Positions 1-9,814 are shown, numbered from the stretch's first letter. The stretch: 64,000 nucleotides of DNA from Flavobacteriaceae bacterium UBA4022 (GCA_002384055.1 DGAU01000025.1:55242-119241), one strand, 5' to 3'. Notes: a model not told the origin generated them from the sequence alone. Made by a program: numbers and translations.

Positions 1-1
1 C

Positions 2-628
2 GATAAAGAAAAAGGACACAAAGGCATCAATGCTTTTATCGTTGAAAAACACTGGGACGGTTTTGCTGTAGGACCCAAAGAAGATAAATTAGGCATCCGC
101 GGGAGCGATACCCATAGTTTGGTTTTTACGGACGTGCGTGTGCCCAAAGAAAACAGAATTGGCGAAGATGGTTTTGGATTTAAATTCGCCATGAAGACCC
201 TTAGTGGTGGCCGTATCGGTATTGCCGCTCAGGCACTAGGTATTGCCTCTGGAGCTTATGAAATGGCTCGAGATTATTCAAAAATACGCAAGTCTTTTGG
301 TACTGAAATATGCAATCATCAGGCGATTGCCTTTAAGCTTGCAGACATGCACACCCAAATTGAAGCTGCCCGCCACTTGGTCTTAAAAGCGGCATGGGAA
401 AAGGATCAAGGCCTCAATTATGACCGCAGCAGCGCTATGGCCAAATTATACGCCAGCCAAGTCGCCATGGACACGGCCGTCGAGGCTGTTCAGATTCATG
501 GTGGCAATGGTTTTGTCAAAGAATACCATGTGGAGCGCCTCATGCGCGATGCCAAGATCACACAGATCTATGAAGGCACGAGCGAAATTCAAAGAATTGT
601 TATTTCAAGGGACTTGCTTCGGGACTAA
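2..628 (+). CDS. Acyl-CoA dehydrogenase, C-terminal part (5' end outside window)
   Basis: The reading frame is open to the window edge, so only the last 208 residues are seen. They cover the middle beta-domain and the C-terminal helical domain of an FAD-dependent acyl-CoA dehydrogenase, which oxidises acyl-CoA to enoyl-CoA and hands electrons to ETF. The stretch QIYEGTSEIQR near the end carries the Glu that serves as catalytic base in short-chain and butyryl-CoA type enzymes, and QIHGGNGFV is a typical FAD-contact segment. The natural partner etfBA lies at 27.6-29.3 kb. Whether the substrate is butyryl-CoA or a branched chain cannot be told from this fragment. Confidence 0.93.
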   Translation, partial: DKEKGHKGINAFIVEKHWDGFAVGPKEDKLGIRGSDTHSLVFTDVRVPKENRIGEDGFGFKFAMKTLSGGRIGIAAQALGIASGAYEMARDYSKIRKSFGTEICNHQAIAFKLADMHTQIEAARHLVLKAAWEKDQGLNYDRSSAMAKLYASQVAMDTAVEAVQIHGGNGFVKEYHVERLMRDAKITQIYEGTSEIQRIVISRDLLRD

Positions 629-642
629 ACCAATCAGGCTTA

Positions 643-2565
643 TTATTGAAAGAAATTCCAGACTAAGCCAAAACGCACAATAGCATCACGGTAAGGATAT
701 CCCGGGGCGCTAAACTGATTGCGCGAAGAGGAGAACATTTGATTGAAATGTTCGTAGATCAGAAAAAAACGAGTTTGACGGATCTTGGCTTGAAAAAACA
801 AATCTACTAAAGGAAAATTGCCTATTTCTTGTTCGTTTTGGACGTAAAATTCAGCCAATATAGGATCGTAGCTTTTGGCATAATAGGCAGAAAAGTATTT
901 TGCTCGGACTCCAGTCTGGATCAATGCAGCCTTATCGAACCACGCGTCCTGAAAATACAACGACTGGCGCAGCAACAGCTCAGGGAGCGGCATCACTGCC
1001 TGACCAGACAAAACATTCTGGTAGACAATGTTGGATTCGTAGCCCAGTTTGCCCCAAGTTAAGGCCTTGTCATGACGCAGCTCAATTAATTCTACCCCAC
1101 TTTGATCTTGAATGGGCAAGGGGGACTGATCAGAACCATTCATCCCAAAATAAACATAGCCATCAATATTGGTATAGCGTGCGTTTAAAGTACCAAAAAT
1201 CCGTGAATCCAATTGCCCGCCTATGGTTTGTGTCCGAACAGCACCCCATGAATGTTGCCAATTATAGCGCTGATAATCACTTTGATTAAGCTGCATATTT
1301 AGCGCAGCAGGTGTTTCATCACGGACAAAAATTGCTGTTAACTCGGTATCCTTTCCGAAACTTCTTGTTGCAGCAACATCAATCAAGGATCCAGGAACAA
1401 GGGCCGAGAATGACTTCTTGAACTGTCCTTTCAATCCCCATTGCTTATATTGGCCCTCCCAACGAACCCCTGCAGTATAAAAGTGTTCTTTTATTTGGTC
1501 CTCGATCAAACCTTCGCTCAAATCCAGCAGCCGGTCGTAACCATAGCGGTAATAGTGATGCCCGACAAAAGGCTCCAGGCGCTTAATGCCCTTAACATTA
1601 AGTCCCGAGTAAACCTCGGACGAAACAAATACACCTGTAGTTTTGGTCTTTAAATCAGCCGTGACATAAGCATCCCCGAAGGCTTCGAAGGGATCTTTTT
1701 GCTTGTATTGATATGTTTTATTTTCAAAACTATTGGTCGCGCCGATATAACCCCAACCCTTTTTTTGAAGATCATCTCCCTGAGTTTCTCTAGTGCCCAA
1801 TTGGTATTGTTGATTGACAAAATAACGCGTCCCGCGCAGCTGATTTTCTGCGTCTTCAAAGCGCACATCCAAACGTCCGCGATCACTAAATTCGGGGTCA
1901 TTGTTTTCAAAAAGCAATAACGCATTTTCGGTCAGCCCACCGTTTTGTTGGTTCAGAATGTCTTGGGCGGCCAAATGCCCTTTGAGATAATAGCGCCCAT
2001 CTTCTGAGTCATAGCTGAGCGTCCCTCTAAAATTGCCAGTGCTGTTCAAGATGTGTTGGTACTGCCCCAGAGAACGAACCCCTTTATAGGCCAAGGAGAT
2101 GTTCAGGCGCTCAGAAGTGTTTACCGTAAAAAAGGCGTCTAACTGCTGCCCTTGCTCAAAGCCTGTTTTGAAATACAGTTCAGAGAGCGGCGTGGGGACA
2201 CGGTAATAGTTGATTTCCTCGGCACTCTGGTAATTTTCATGTTGGCTTTGTGCCGCAAAAAGCGGCATCAGTTGGCCATACTGCGGATCGTAGGTCAATC
2301 GATTATATGCTTGCCCAACATTCGAAAAGGTCAATAAGGTCAAGTCATCCTTTCTTAAATAATTAAAACGAGATAACTTTTGCAAAGACAAGGTGGTGTC
2401 GACCATCGTGGTATCGCCATGGATGGAAATCACTTGATATAAATCAATTCCAGGTTTTTCTTTGGGAGGTGGCCTAAATCCTTCCTGAAAAGATCCCGAA
2501 TCCTGACCAAGCGCCGAAATCAGGCTTAGTCCCCAAAACAGCAACACCAGTGTTTTTTTCATCAT
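643..2565 (-). CDS. Putative outer-membrane porin (Porin_10-like beta barrel)
   Basis: A 640-residue protein starting with a signal peptide (MMKKTLVLLFWGLSLISALGQ). The rest alternates polar and aromatic residues as beta-barrel strands do, and the last residue is Phe in the ending VWNFFQ region, close to a typical outer-membrane C-terminal signature. The N-terminal part with GIDLYQVISIHGDTTMVDT followed by a RKDDL and F-N-V-G-Q-A-Y-N-R-L region resembles the putative porins annotated in Flavobacteriaceae. It converges with the acyl-CoA dehydrogenase (14 bp gap) and is divergent from rnhB. The substrate is unknown; family assignment rests on overall pattern. Confidence 0.75.
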   Translation of the reverse strand: MMKKTLVLLFWGLSLISALGQDSGSFQEGFRPPPKEKPGIDLYQVISIHGDTTMVDTTLSLQKLSRFNYLRKDDLTLLTFSNVGQAYNRLTYDPQYGQLMPLFAAQSQHENYQSAEEINYYRVPTPLSELYFKTGFEQGQQLDAFFTVNTSERLNISLAYKGVRSLGQYQHILNSTGNFRGTLSYDSEDGRYYLKGHLAAQDILNQQNGGLTENALLLFENNDPEFSDRGRLDVRFEDAENQLRGTRYFVNQQYQLGTRETQGDDLQKKGWGYIGATNSFENKTYQYKQKDPFEAFGDAYVTADLKTKTTGVFVSSEVYSGLNVKGIKRLEPFVGHHYYRYGYDRLLDLSEGLIEDQIKEHFYTAGVRWEGQYKQWGLKGQFKKSFSALVPGSLIDVAATRSFGKDTELTAIFVRDETPAALNMQLNQSDYQRYNWQHSWGAVRTQTIGGQLDSRIFGTLNARYTNIDGYVYFGMNGSDQSPLPIQDQSGVELIELRHDKALTWGKLGYESNIVYQNVLSGQAVMPLPELLLRQSLYFQDAWFDKAALIQTGVRAKYFSAYYAKSYDPILAEFYVQNEQEIGNFPLVDLFFQAKIRQTRFFLIYEHFNQMFSSSRNQFSAPGYPYRDAIVRFGLVWNFFQ

Positions 2566-2625
2566 CGGAGAATTGAACGGTAAAGTTAAAATATTTTAAA
2601 TGGAATTCCCTACATTTAAAACAGC

Positions 2626-3210
2626 ATGCTTGCACTCAAAATAAATACGGGATTGATCGAATGCGGCACGGATGAGGCCGGGCGTGGGTGCCTGGCAGGA
2701 CCCGTCACTGCAGCAGCCGTTATTCTGCCAGAAGATTTTTCGCATCCGTGGCTCAACGACTCCAAGCAACTTTCGGCCAAAAAAAGAGCACACCTGCGGC
2801 AAATCATTATTGAGGAATCCGTCAGTTATGCCGTAGCCCATGTAATGATGAAAGACATCGATCGCCTGAATATTTTGAATGCCTCCATCAAAGCCATGCA
2901 CCAAGCCATCAAAGCACTGTCAGAGCGCCCTGAATTTATTGCGGTCGATGGCAATCGCTTCAAGCCTTTTGGCTCAATTCCTCACCTGTGTGTCGTGAAA
3001 GGGGATGCCAAATACCAACATATCGCTGCTGCCTCAATTTTGGCAAAAACCACCCGAGATGCGTATATGCAACAACTTGATCTGCTCCACCCGGAATATG
3101 GCTGGCGACAAAATCAAGGATACCCAACCAAGGCGCATCGGGCGGCAATCGCAGCATTTGGCGCAACAACCTATCATCGGATGAGTTTTCGTTTATTAGC
3201 CGACGAATGA
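2626..3210 (+). CDS. rnhB: Ribonuclease HII
   Basis: A 194-residue enzyme that cuts RNA from RNA/DNA hybrids, chiefly removing misincorporated ribonucleotides. The metal-binding acidic residues are visible: Asp16 and Glu17 in GTDEAGRG, Asp108 in AVDGN and Asp127 in KGDAKY. The LNILNASI segment and the KTTRDAYM helix are typical of the family, and the length is normal. The start gives a compact N-terminus directly before the DEAGRG motif. It is followed by a lipoprotein gene whose own promoter-like element lies just after the rnhB stop codon. Confidence 0.95.
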   Translation: MLALKINTGLIECGTDEAGRGCLAGPVTAAAVILPEDFSHPWLNDSKQLSAKKRAHLRQIIIEESVSYAVAHVMMKDIDRLNILNASIKAMHQAIKALSERPEFIAVDGNRFKPFGSIPHLCVVKGDAKYQHIAAASILAKTTRDAYMQQLDLLHPEYGWRQNQGYPTKAHRAAIAAFGATTYHRMSFRLLADE

Positions 3211-3273
3211 ATGCGCCCCCAAAAAGCTTTCATCATCTTTTGGTCTTTTTCTTTAAATTTCGGGTTTCCTGTG

Positions 3274-3281
3274 TATTTTTG
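3274..3281 (+). promoter_or_regulatory. -7 promoter element for the beta-propeller lipoprotein
   Basis: TATTTTTG matches the Bacteroidota sigma consensus TAnnTTTG exactly. It lies four bases before the ATG at 3285, so transcription would begin at or next to the start codon, giving a leaderless or nearly leaderless message. No clear -33 TTG was found at the usual distance. Confidence 0.5.
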
Positions 3282-3284
3282 TAT

Positions 3285-5675
3285 ATGCGACGACTTCACT
3301 TTATTTATTTTTTATGCCTCAGCTTTTTAGTTGGGTGTCACCCAAAGCAAGTCACGCACAAAACACCCTACAGTCTTGTTCCCGAATCGAGTCAAAGTCT
3401 GATTCGAATCAAAAATATCAGCTCAGGCTTGTCGGCTTTGGAAAAACACACCTTGCTTCAGCAGCTGGGTTCTGAAAATCCGTTTCTCCTGCCTGAGTCC
3501 TTGTCAAAAATATTGGGTCTTTTCGAAACTAAAGGTCCTGGATTGATGAGCTTGATCAAAGACAAACCAGATCCGCCGCAAGGCGTCTTTGTGATTCCCA
3601 GTCGCTATCTGCTCTGGCCTAGTGATTCCCTCGGACTTTCTGTGCGTGACACCATCGTGGACAATGATCGACGCCTCTCCATCCTGCAAACCCAAGGCGT
3701 GACAGCCTATAAAACGCAGATTGACTCCCTGACTATTATTGCCTCGCAGCCCGGCCTTATCAGCGGCTTATGGAATGCAAAGGTCTTGTCCGATCCACAG
3801 ATTCAGAAAATTCTATCCTTAAAGCCAGACAAGGATTTGGTGATTACCCAGCGCGGCCCGCTGAACCAATGGATCTCTTATGACCTGCAGTTGACCCCAG
3901 ATGGCATGTCCGGTCATGGCGTTTTGATTCCGAGTCCTGACACCCCTGAAGTGACCCACCTTAGTTTAGGCCAGCAGCCTCAATTGAGTCAAGCACCCCT
4001 CATAACCCCGCTCATGGCTAAAAGTTCGATTAGCCTAGCCTACAATAAATTAGACACCCTTACAACACAACTCAAGCGCTGGGAGCATGATTGGACAATT
4101 TTGCCCTCTGTCTTTGAAACAACGGATGAATTGACCCTTATTGAATTTGCCGAACATAAGGCCGTCGCCTTGCATAGCTTAGATCCCGATCTATCGATCA
4201 GTGAACTTGCACCATATATAAGTCTCCCTAGCGCCTATCGATCAATTAACCTCTACGCGGTTACCGAAGCCCAAAAATTGTTTGCTCCATTTCAACCCCT
4301 TCTTGGAAAACCAACAGGGCTCACGCGCTGCTTTGTTTGGGACTCATTTATCGTGTTTACCCAAGACGAGGATACAGCACAACAGTATATCGGCCTTTTG
4401 CAAAACAAAGCCATTATAGCATCTAGTTCGAGCTATGAAGGCTATCAAAGCTATTTAGCCGCTTCTGGATCCCTTCTCTATATAGCTCTGGACGGCCAGC
4501 TCGATCCTGTCCTCAGAAACAGTTTTGATCTCTCCGAGCCGACAAAACTCAGCAAATACCCCCTGATTATATCCCAAATTATTGGCGATAATGGGTTTGC
4601 TCATGTCAATTTTATCGCCAAATCCAACAAAAACAAATCCTTAGTCAATAACCAGGTCCAATTACTGACCACTACCGTTTTGGACCAGGCCTTATTGACG
4701 ACCCCACAATTCTTTGCCAATCACAAAACATCGGGCAAGGACATCGTGGTCCAAGACATAGGAAACAAACTTTATTTTATTGGAGCCAATGGAAAGATAC
4801 TCTGGACCAAGACCTTGGATGCCCCTATATTGGGACCGGTGCAAGAGGTAGATATTTTGCGCAATGGCAAAAAACAACTGGCCTTCACCACCCCAAAGGG
4901 CCTTTACATTTTGGACCGTAATGGTCAAAACGTGAGTCCATTCCCTAAACTATTTAAGGATCCGATCACCCAACCCTTGGCTATTTTTGATTATGACAAC
5001 AACAGAAAGTACCGGTTTGTCATCGTCCAAGGGGCTGAGCTGCTCATGTATGACCACGCCGGAAAACGGGTCAAAGGGTTTGCTTTTCAGAAAACAAAAA
5101 ATAACCTCATCCATGCGCCAACCCATATCCGAATTGGCAGCAAAGACTATCTATTAATTCAGGAGGATAACGGGCGATTGCAAATCTTAGACCGCGTGGG
5201 CAAAACACGTATTGCCGTTACTGATCGATTTGATTTTGGCCCTATGGGCCCTTTAAAAGAAGGTAATAATTTTGTGTTCTGGACCAAGGATTTTACTAAA
5301 ATCAGTATTGACACCAACGGTAAGATCTCACGAGACACTTCTACAAAGTCAGAAAATTCAATGACTTATAGTCTCGGAACCAACAAGGCGACCTTAGACG
5401 AAAATTTATTGCGGCTCAATAATCGTTTAATTGAACTGCCTTTGGGGCTATATCAAGCGCCACAACTTTTTGAAATAAAAGGGACCTTTTATGTGGCGCT
5501 ACACAACCGCGAAAACAACACAATTTTGATGCTTAACAAATCTGGAGAAGCGCTCAAAAACTTTCCGGTATACGGCTCTTCTTCAATAGATATGGCCGAC
5601 ATGAATCGAAATAAAAAAAGCAACTTTGTAGTTCAGGGGCAAGCCAACGAGGTGCTCATTTACCAAATACAATAG
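3285..5675 (+). CDS. Large lipoprotein with C-terminal beta-propeller-like repeats, function unknown
   Basis: A 796-residue protein. The ATG at 3285 is preferred over the upstream one at 3207 because it puts a clean lipoprotein signal (FLCLSFLVGC, Cys18) at the N-terminus and sits just after a -7 element. Residues about 20-470 have no domain I can name. From about residue 480 there are recurring blade-like units with patterns such as G-N-K-L-Y-F-I-G-A-N-G-K-I-L-W and K-G-L-Y-I-L-D-R-N-G, as in PQQ or WD-like propellers. It is probably anchored in the outer or inner membrane and acts in protein binding; no enzymatic residues are recognisable. It ends 4 bp from the convergent lipB. Confidence 0.75.
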   Translation: MRRLHFIYFLCLSFLVGCHPKQVTHKTPYSLVPESSQSLIRIKNISSGLSALEKHTLLQQLGSENPFLLPESLSKILGLFETKGPGLMSLIKDKPDPPQGVFVIPSRYLLWPSDSLGLSVRDTIVDNDRRLSILQTQGVTAYKTQIDSLTIIASQPGLISGLWNAKVLSDPQIQKILSLKPDKDLVITQRGPLNQWISYDLQLTPDGMSGHGVLIPSPDTPEVTHLSLGQQPQLSQAPLITPLMAKSSISLAYNKLDTLTTQLKRWEHDWTILPSVFETTDELTLIEFAEHKAVALHSLDPDLSISELAPYISLPSAYRSINLYAVTEAQKLFAPFQPLLGKPTGLTRCFVWDSFIVFTQDEDTAQQYIGLLQNKAIIASSSSYEGYQSYLAASGSLLYIALDGQLDPVLRNSFDLSEPTKLSKYPLIISQIIGDNGFAHVNFIAKSNKNKSLVNNQVQLLTTTVLDQALLTTPQFFANHKTSGKDIVVQDIGNKLYFIGANGKILWTKTLDAPILGPVQEVDILRNGKKQLAFTTPKGLYILDRNGQNVSPFPKLFKDPITQPLAIFDYDNNRKYRFVIVQGAELLMYDHAGKRVKGFAFQKTKNNLIHAPTHIRIGSKDYLLIQEDNGRLQILDRVGKTRIAVTDRFDFGPMGPLKEGNNFVFWTKDFTKISIDTNGKISRDTSTKSENSMTYSLGTNKATLDENLLRLNNRLIELPLGLYQAPQLFEIKGTFYVALHNRENNTILMLNKSGEALKNFPVYGSSSIDMADMNRNKKSNFVVQGQANEVLIYQIQ

Positions 5676-5679
5676 AGCC

Positions 5680-6405
5680 CTAAATCTCTTTATTATAGGG
5701 CACAAGTTCGGCCTCAAACAACCGAGCAAAATGCACTTTCAAACGCTCCTTAACCTCGTCTACAGGCACATGGTCTCGGCCTAATTCGACACGGAGTGAG
5801 GTCACTGATTTTCCACGGATTCCGCATGGAATCATATGATCAAAATACCCCAGATCCGTATTGACATTCAAGGCAAAACCATGCATGGTCACCCATCGGC
5901 TCGCACGCACGCCCATCGCGCATATTTTTCGAGCAAAAGGTGTGCCTACATCTAGCCAAACTCCTGTTTCGCCCTTGGAGCGCTCTGATTTGATGCCATA
6001 ATCGGCTAAGGTCAAAATGATCATTTCTTCGAGAAGCCGAAGGTATTTGTGGATGTCGGTAAAAAAGTTTTCAAGATCGAGAATGGGGTATCCTACTATT
6101 TGACCCGGTCCATGATAAGTGATATCTCCACCTCGATTTATTTTGTGAAATTCGGCCCCAATTTCAGCAAGTTTCTCTTGGTCAATGAGTAAATGTTGCT
6201 GATCGCCACTCTTACCCAGGGTATAAACGTGAGGGTGCGCCACAAAAAGCAGATGATTGGTGGTAGGGTGTTCTGTTCCGGTTCTGCGGTTTTGCACTTT
6301 CGTCGCTATGGTTTCGGCGAATAGGGCTTCCTGCAAATCCCAAGCTTCAGTATAGGCCATTAGCCCTAATTCCCGGCATTGGACCGTCTTATGTAACATC
6401 AACAA
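5680..6405 (-). CDS. lipB: Lipoyl(octanoyl) transferase
   Basis: A 241-residue cytoplasmic enzyme that moves octanoyl from acyl carrier protein to lipoate-dependent proteins, the first step of lipoic acid synthesis. The signature RGGDITYHGPGQIVGYP spans residues 91-107; the catalytic pair is Lys160 in ARKICAMG and Cys194 in MIPCGIRGK. Its clients would include the pyruvate dehydrogenase complex, whose E1 beta subunit is encoded at 26.4 kb. Residues 1-15 look slightly extended compared with typical LipB, so a start at Met16 is possible. Confidence 0.95.
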   Translation of the reverse strand: MLMLHKTVQCRELGLMAYTEAWDLQEALFAETIATKVQNRRTGTEHPTTNHLLFVAHPHVYTLGKSGDQQHLLIDQEKLAEIGAEFHKINRGGDITYHGPGQIVGYPILDLENFFTDIHKYLRLLEEMIILTLADYGIKSERSKGETGVWLDVGTPFARKICAMGVRASRWVTMHGFALNVNTDLGYFDHMIPCGIRGKSVTSLRVELGRDHVPVDEVKERLKVHFARLFEAELVPYNKEI

Positions 6406-6442
6406 AGGTTAAAAAAACAGCCATGATTCGATCTAATTGCGT

Positions 6443-6601
6443 TTAAGATTTTGGATTATTGAGAATGACCAATGCCGCGATGACACCGGGGACCCAGCCA
6501 CAAATAGTCAAGATCAATACAATCAGTACCGAACCACACCCCTTGTCTATAACCGCCAGTGGCGGAAACAAAATGGACAATAAAACACGCCAAAAACTCA
6601 T
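6443..6601 (-). CDS. YqaE/Pmp3 family small membrane protein
   Basis: A 52-residue reading frame on the minus strand (ATG complement at 6599-6601, TAA at 6443-6445). It begins MSFWRVLLSILFPPLAVI, then a short D-K-G-C-G-S loop, then a second hydrophobic segment with CGWVPGVIAALVIL, ending NNPKS. This two-helix layout with FPPLAV and a GW-PG-I-A-A motif is the hallmark of the Pmp3/YqaE (UPF0057) family of tiny inner-membrane proteins linked to membrane potential and stress in other organisms. It lies 37 bp upstream of lipB on the same strand. The opposite-strand frame here is an artefact. Confidence 0.9.
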   Translation of the reverse strand: MSFWRVLLSILFPPLAVIDKGCGSVLIVLILTICGWVPGVIAALVILNNPKS

Positions 6602-6720
6602 GAGCACAAAATTAAGATTTATTTTTAGTCTCCACCCCGCGGGATCGATTTAGTTGACCCTTCTGGGTATATTTACTTTTAAAATATGTCAAAGATGGGC
6701 CGCAAACCACGAATATTAAT

Positions 6721-6728
6721 TATTTTTG
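6721..6728 (+). promoter_or_regulatory. -7 promoter element for lysS
   Basis: TATTTTTG is an exact match to TAnnTTTG, 17 bp before the lysS ATG at 6746. A convincing -33 TTG at 17-23 bp spacing is not evident. Confidence 0.5.
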
Positions 6729-6745
6729 CGGCATAAATAAACCTT

Positions 6746-8446
6746 ATGCAACTTTCTGAACTCGAACTCATTCGTCGCGAAAAGTTAACGCAAATCCGTG
6801 CCCTTGGCATTGATCCTTATCCTGCCGCTCTTTTCCCTGTAGACCATTTAACTTCTGACATTAAAGCCAGTTATGTAGAAGGCAAAAAGGTAAAGATGGC
6901 AGGGCGTCTTATGTCTCGGCGCATTCAAGGTAAGGCCTCTTTTGCTGAGCTTCAAGATGCCGAAGGACGCATCCAGGTTTACTTTAACCGAGACGAGCTG
7001 TGCCCTGGAGCGGACAAAACACTGTATAATGAGGTTTATAAAAAACTATTAGATATTGGTGATTTTATTGGTCTTGAAGGGACGTTATTCACCACACAGG
7101 TGGGGGAAAAAACAGTTTTAGTCGACCACCTTACCTTACTCTCAAAGTCACTCAAGCCCTTACCTCTGCCCAAAACCGACAGCGAAGGTCAAATTCATCA
7201 CGAGTTTAATGACTCCGAACTGCGCTACCGGCAACGTTATGCCGACCTTATAGTAAATCCAAATGTAAAAGAAGTGTTTATCAAACGTACTAAGTTGTTT
7301 ACGGCTATGCGTACTTTCTTTAATAACAATGGGTATTTTGAGGTAGAAACACCCATACTGCAATCCATTCCGGGAGGTGCCGCCGCAAGGCCTTTCAAAA
7401 CCCATCACAATTCCTTGGATATACCCATGTACCTGCGTATTGCCTGTGAATTATATTTGAAAAAATTAATCGTTGGTGGTTTTGATGGTGTGTATGAGTT
7501 TGCTAAAACTTTCAGAAATGAAGGGATGGATCGGACTCATAATCCGGAGTTTACGATGATGGAAATCTATGTTGCCTACAAGGACTATAACTGGATGATG
7601 GATTTTACTGAAAAGCTTTTGGAGTTTTGTGCGACAGAGGTCAATGGCCATTCAAAAACAGTGTTTGGCGATCATGAAATAGATTTTAAAGCACCCTATG
7701 CCAGAGTCACTATGACTGAATCCATCCGACAGTTTACCGGATTTGATATTTCTGATAAAACAGAAGATCAGATTAGAGCTGCTGCAAGAGATATGGGTAT
7801 TGAGGTGGACCAATCCATGGGAAAAGGCAAGCTCATAGATGAAATTTTTGGTGAGAAATGCGAGGCAAATTATATTCAACCCACATTTATAATAGATTAT
7901 CCCAAAGAAATGAGTCCTTTAACCAAGGTACATCGTTCAAATCCGGATCTCACAGAACGCTTTGAATTGATTATTTGCGGAAAAGAATTGGCTAACGCTT
8001 ATTCGGAGTTAAATGACCCCATCGAACAAAGAGAACGTTTTGAAGATCAAGTAAAACTTGCTGGACGTGGTGATGATGAAGCAACCGAGTTTATTGACCA
8101 AGATTTTTTAAGAGCCCTTGAGTATGGTATGCCTCCTACATCGGGCATGGGCATTGGCATGGATCGATTGATCATGTTTTTGACCAATAATGCCTCAATA
8201 CAAGAAGTCTTATTTTTTCCTCAAATGAGACCCGAGCGACAGATCGCCCCAGATATTGAGCTCACTCAAGACGAAAAGGATCTTTTTGAAATTCTGAAAA
8301 GCAACGCCCCTATCGATTTGAATGAACTAAAAGCGCTATCTTACTTAAGCAACAAGAAATGGGATAAAGCTATTAAAAGTTTAACAAAGCATGGAGTTGC
8401 CAAGGTCAATAAAACCGATGAAGGTTTGTTTATTGATGTGGCTTAA
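6746..8446 (+). CDS. lysS: Lysyl-tRNA synthetase, class II
   Basis: A 566-residue enzyme that charges tRNA-Lys. Residues about 50-155 form the OB-fold anticodon-binding domain (KMAGRLMSRR...GKASFAELQD). The catalytic core follows: motif 1 region around FFNNNGYFEVETP, motif 2 in FRNEGMDRTHNPEFTMME, and motif 3 in GMGIGMDRLIMFLT. About 60 residues after motif 3 (LTQDEKDLFEILKSNAPIDL onward) form a C-terminal extension of the kind seen in flavobacterial LysS. It is monocistronic, with its own promoter element. Confidence 0.96.
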   Translation: MQLSELELIRREKLTQIRALGIDPYPAALFPVDHLTSDIKASYVEGKKVKMAGRLMSRRIQGKASFAELQDAEGRIQVYFNRDELCPGADKTLYNEVYKKLLDIGDFIGLEGTLFTTQVGEKTVLVDHLTLLSKSLKPLPLPKTDSEGQIHHEFNDSELRYRQRYADLIVNPNVKEVFIKRTKLFTAMRTFFNNNGYFEVETPILQSIPGGAAARPFKTHHNSLDIPMYLRIACELYLKKLIVGGFDGVYEFAKTFRNEGMDRTHNPEFTMMEIYVAYKDYNWMMDFTEKLLEFCATEVNGHSKTVFGDHEIDFKAPYARVTMTESIRQFTGFDISDKTEDQIRAAARDMGIEVDQSMGKGKLIDEIFGEKCEANYIQPTFIIDYPKEMSPLTKVHRSNPDLTERFELIICGKELANAYSELNDPIEQRERFEDQVKLAGRGDDEATEFIDQDFLRALEYGMPPTSGMGIGMDRLIMFLTNNASIQEVLFFPQMRPERQIAPDIELTQDEKDLFEILKSNAPIDLNELKALSYLSNKKWDKAIKSLTKHGVAKVNKTDEGLFIDVA

Positions 8447-8561
8447 TCGTTTCCGCGCAGCGCTGAACTTCATTCAGAATCCATAAAATAAGAAATGGGA
8501 TTATTTAACAATAAACCCCATTTATATTGCTTTGTAGCATTTCAAAAAAAACCTCTATCAT

Positions 8562-9692
8562 ATGAAGTACAAAACTTTATTGCTTTTTCTTTTATTGATT
8601 TGTTTCTCTGTCTCCGCACAACAAACCATCAATGGATCTCTGATGCACGACGGAATTCAGCGAGATTATATCCTATATATTCCAGCTAATTACAATGGCA
8701 ACACAGATGTTCCTTTAGTTCTAAATTTTCATGGTTATGGTAGTAATGCAACCGAACAAATGAATTACGGCGATTTTCGTGATCTATCTGACACAGAGGG
8801 TTTTCTTTTGGTTCATCCTCAAGGAACCACAATAAATGGAGAGCGCGGTTGGAATGTAGGATTTCCGGGAAGTGGAAGCACAACAGATGATGTTGGTTTC
8901 ACAGAAGCATTAATCGATGAATTAGCAAATTTATACGCCATAAATTTAGATAGAGTATACGCCACCGGAATGTCGAATGGTGGATTTATGAGTTTTTTGC
9001 TGGCTTGTCAATTGAGCCAAAAAATCGCAGCTATTGCCTCCGTAACGGGTTCAATGACTCCAGACACATATGGCGTCTGTAGCGCCCAACACCCCATACC
9101 AATTCTGCAAATTCATGGCACAAGTGATAGTGTTGTTCCCTATAATGGTGATCTTAATTGGACATTATCTATTGTTGATGTCATTTCCTATTGGCTTAGT
9201 TATAATAATTGTGATACGACCCCAACGGTTACGACTCTTCCAGATATAGATCCTTTAGATGGAAGCACAGTCACGCATATTGTTTATTCAGATGGTGATA
9301 ATGGTGTCACCACAGAACACATGAAAGTTATAGGAGGAGGCCATACCTGGCCAGGCTCAGCTTTTAATTTTCCAGGAACAAACCAAGACATTAACGCCTC
9401 AACGGAGATTTGGGCGTTCTTTTCAAAATATGATATTAATGGATCATTGGCCGTCAATGATTTGGACAAAATACAGGTCATGATCTCTCCAAATCCAACT
9501 AAAACCAAAATTAATTTATCATTAAACCTTTCTCAGGACTTGAATTATGAGTTGTATTCTGCCATAGGTCAGCAGTTGCTTAATGGAACCATTAAAACAA
9601 ATTCTCAAGAGATTGATTTATCCAATTTACCGGCTAATATTTATTATTTGAAATTAGGTGATCAGGTATTCAAAGTATTAAAGTCAAACTAA
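8562..9692 (+). CDS. Secreted esterase (PHB depolymerase/feruloyl esterase-like) with T9SS sorting domain
   Basis: A 376-residue protein with signal peptide 1-19 (ending SVSAQ). The hydrolase domain (about 22-285) has the oxyanion region LNFHGYGSN, the nucleophile elbow GMSNGG with Ser138, a likely acid residue around IHGTSDSVVPY and a likely catalytic His in GGGHTWPG. This matches the LpqC/polyhydroxybutyrate depolymerase-like esterases, some of which act on feruloyl or acetyl esters of plant or algal polysaccharides. Residues about 305-376 (ISPNPTKTKINLSL ... IYYLKLGDQVFKVL) form a type A sorting domain, so the enzyme should be exported by the type IX system. The real substrate is not known. 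Confidence 0.85.
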   Translation: MKYKTLLLFLLLICFSVSAQQTINGSLMHDGIQRDYILYIPANYNGNTDVPLVLNFHGYGSNATEQMNYGDFRDLSDTEGFLLVHPQGTTINGERGWNVGFPGSGSTTDDVGFTEALIDELANLYAINLDRVYATGMSNGGFMSFLLACQLSQKIAAIASVTGSMTPDTYGVCSAQHPIPILQIHGTSDSVVPYNGDLNWTLSIVDVISYWLSYNNCDTTPTVTTLPDIDPLDGSTVTHIVYSDGDNGVTTEHMKVIGGGHTWPGSAFNFPGTNQDINASTEIWAFFSKYDINGSLAVNDLDKIQVMISPNPTKTKINLSLNLSQDLNYELYSAIGQQLLNGTIKTNSQEIDLSNLPANIYYLKLGDQVFKVLKSN

Positions 9693-9814
9693 AATCATTT
9701 AATGACACATTTGAATGTTTTGAAGCCTGACAAAAAATACGCTTTGGATTGACTTTAGGCTATAGGTTAACTAAAATAGATTCTGTACTTTAGCATTATA
9801 AACACTTGACTCTT

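Noticed and set aside
6459..6653. 64-codon plus-strand frame.
   Set aside because: It is the opposite-strand shadow of the YqaE/Pmp3 gene at 6443-6601, which has the family motifs.
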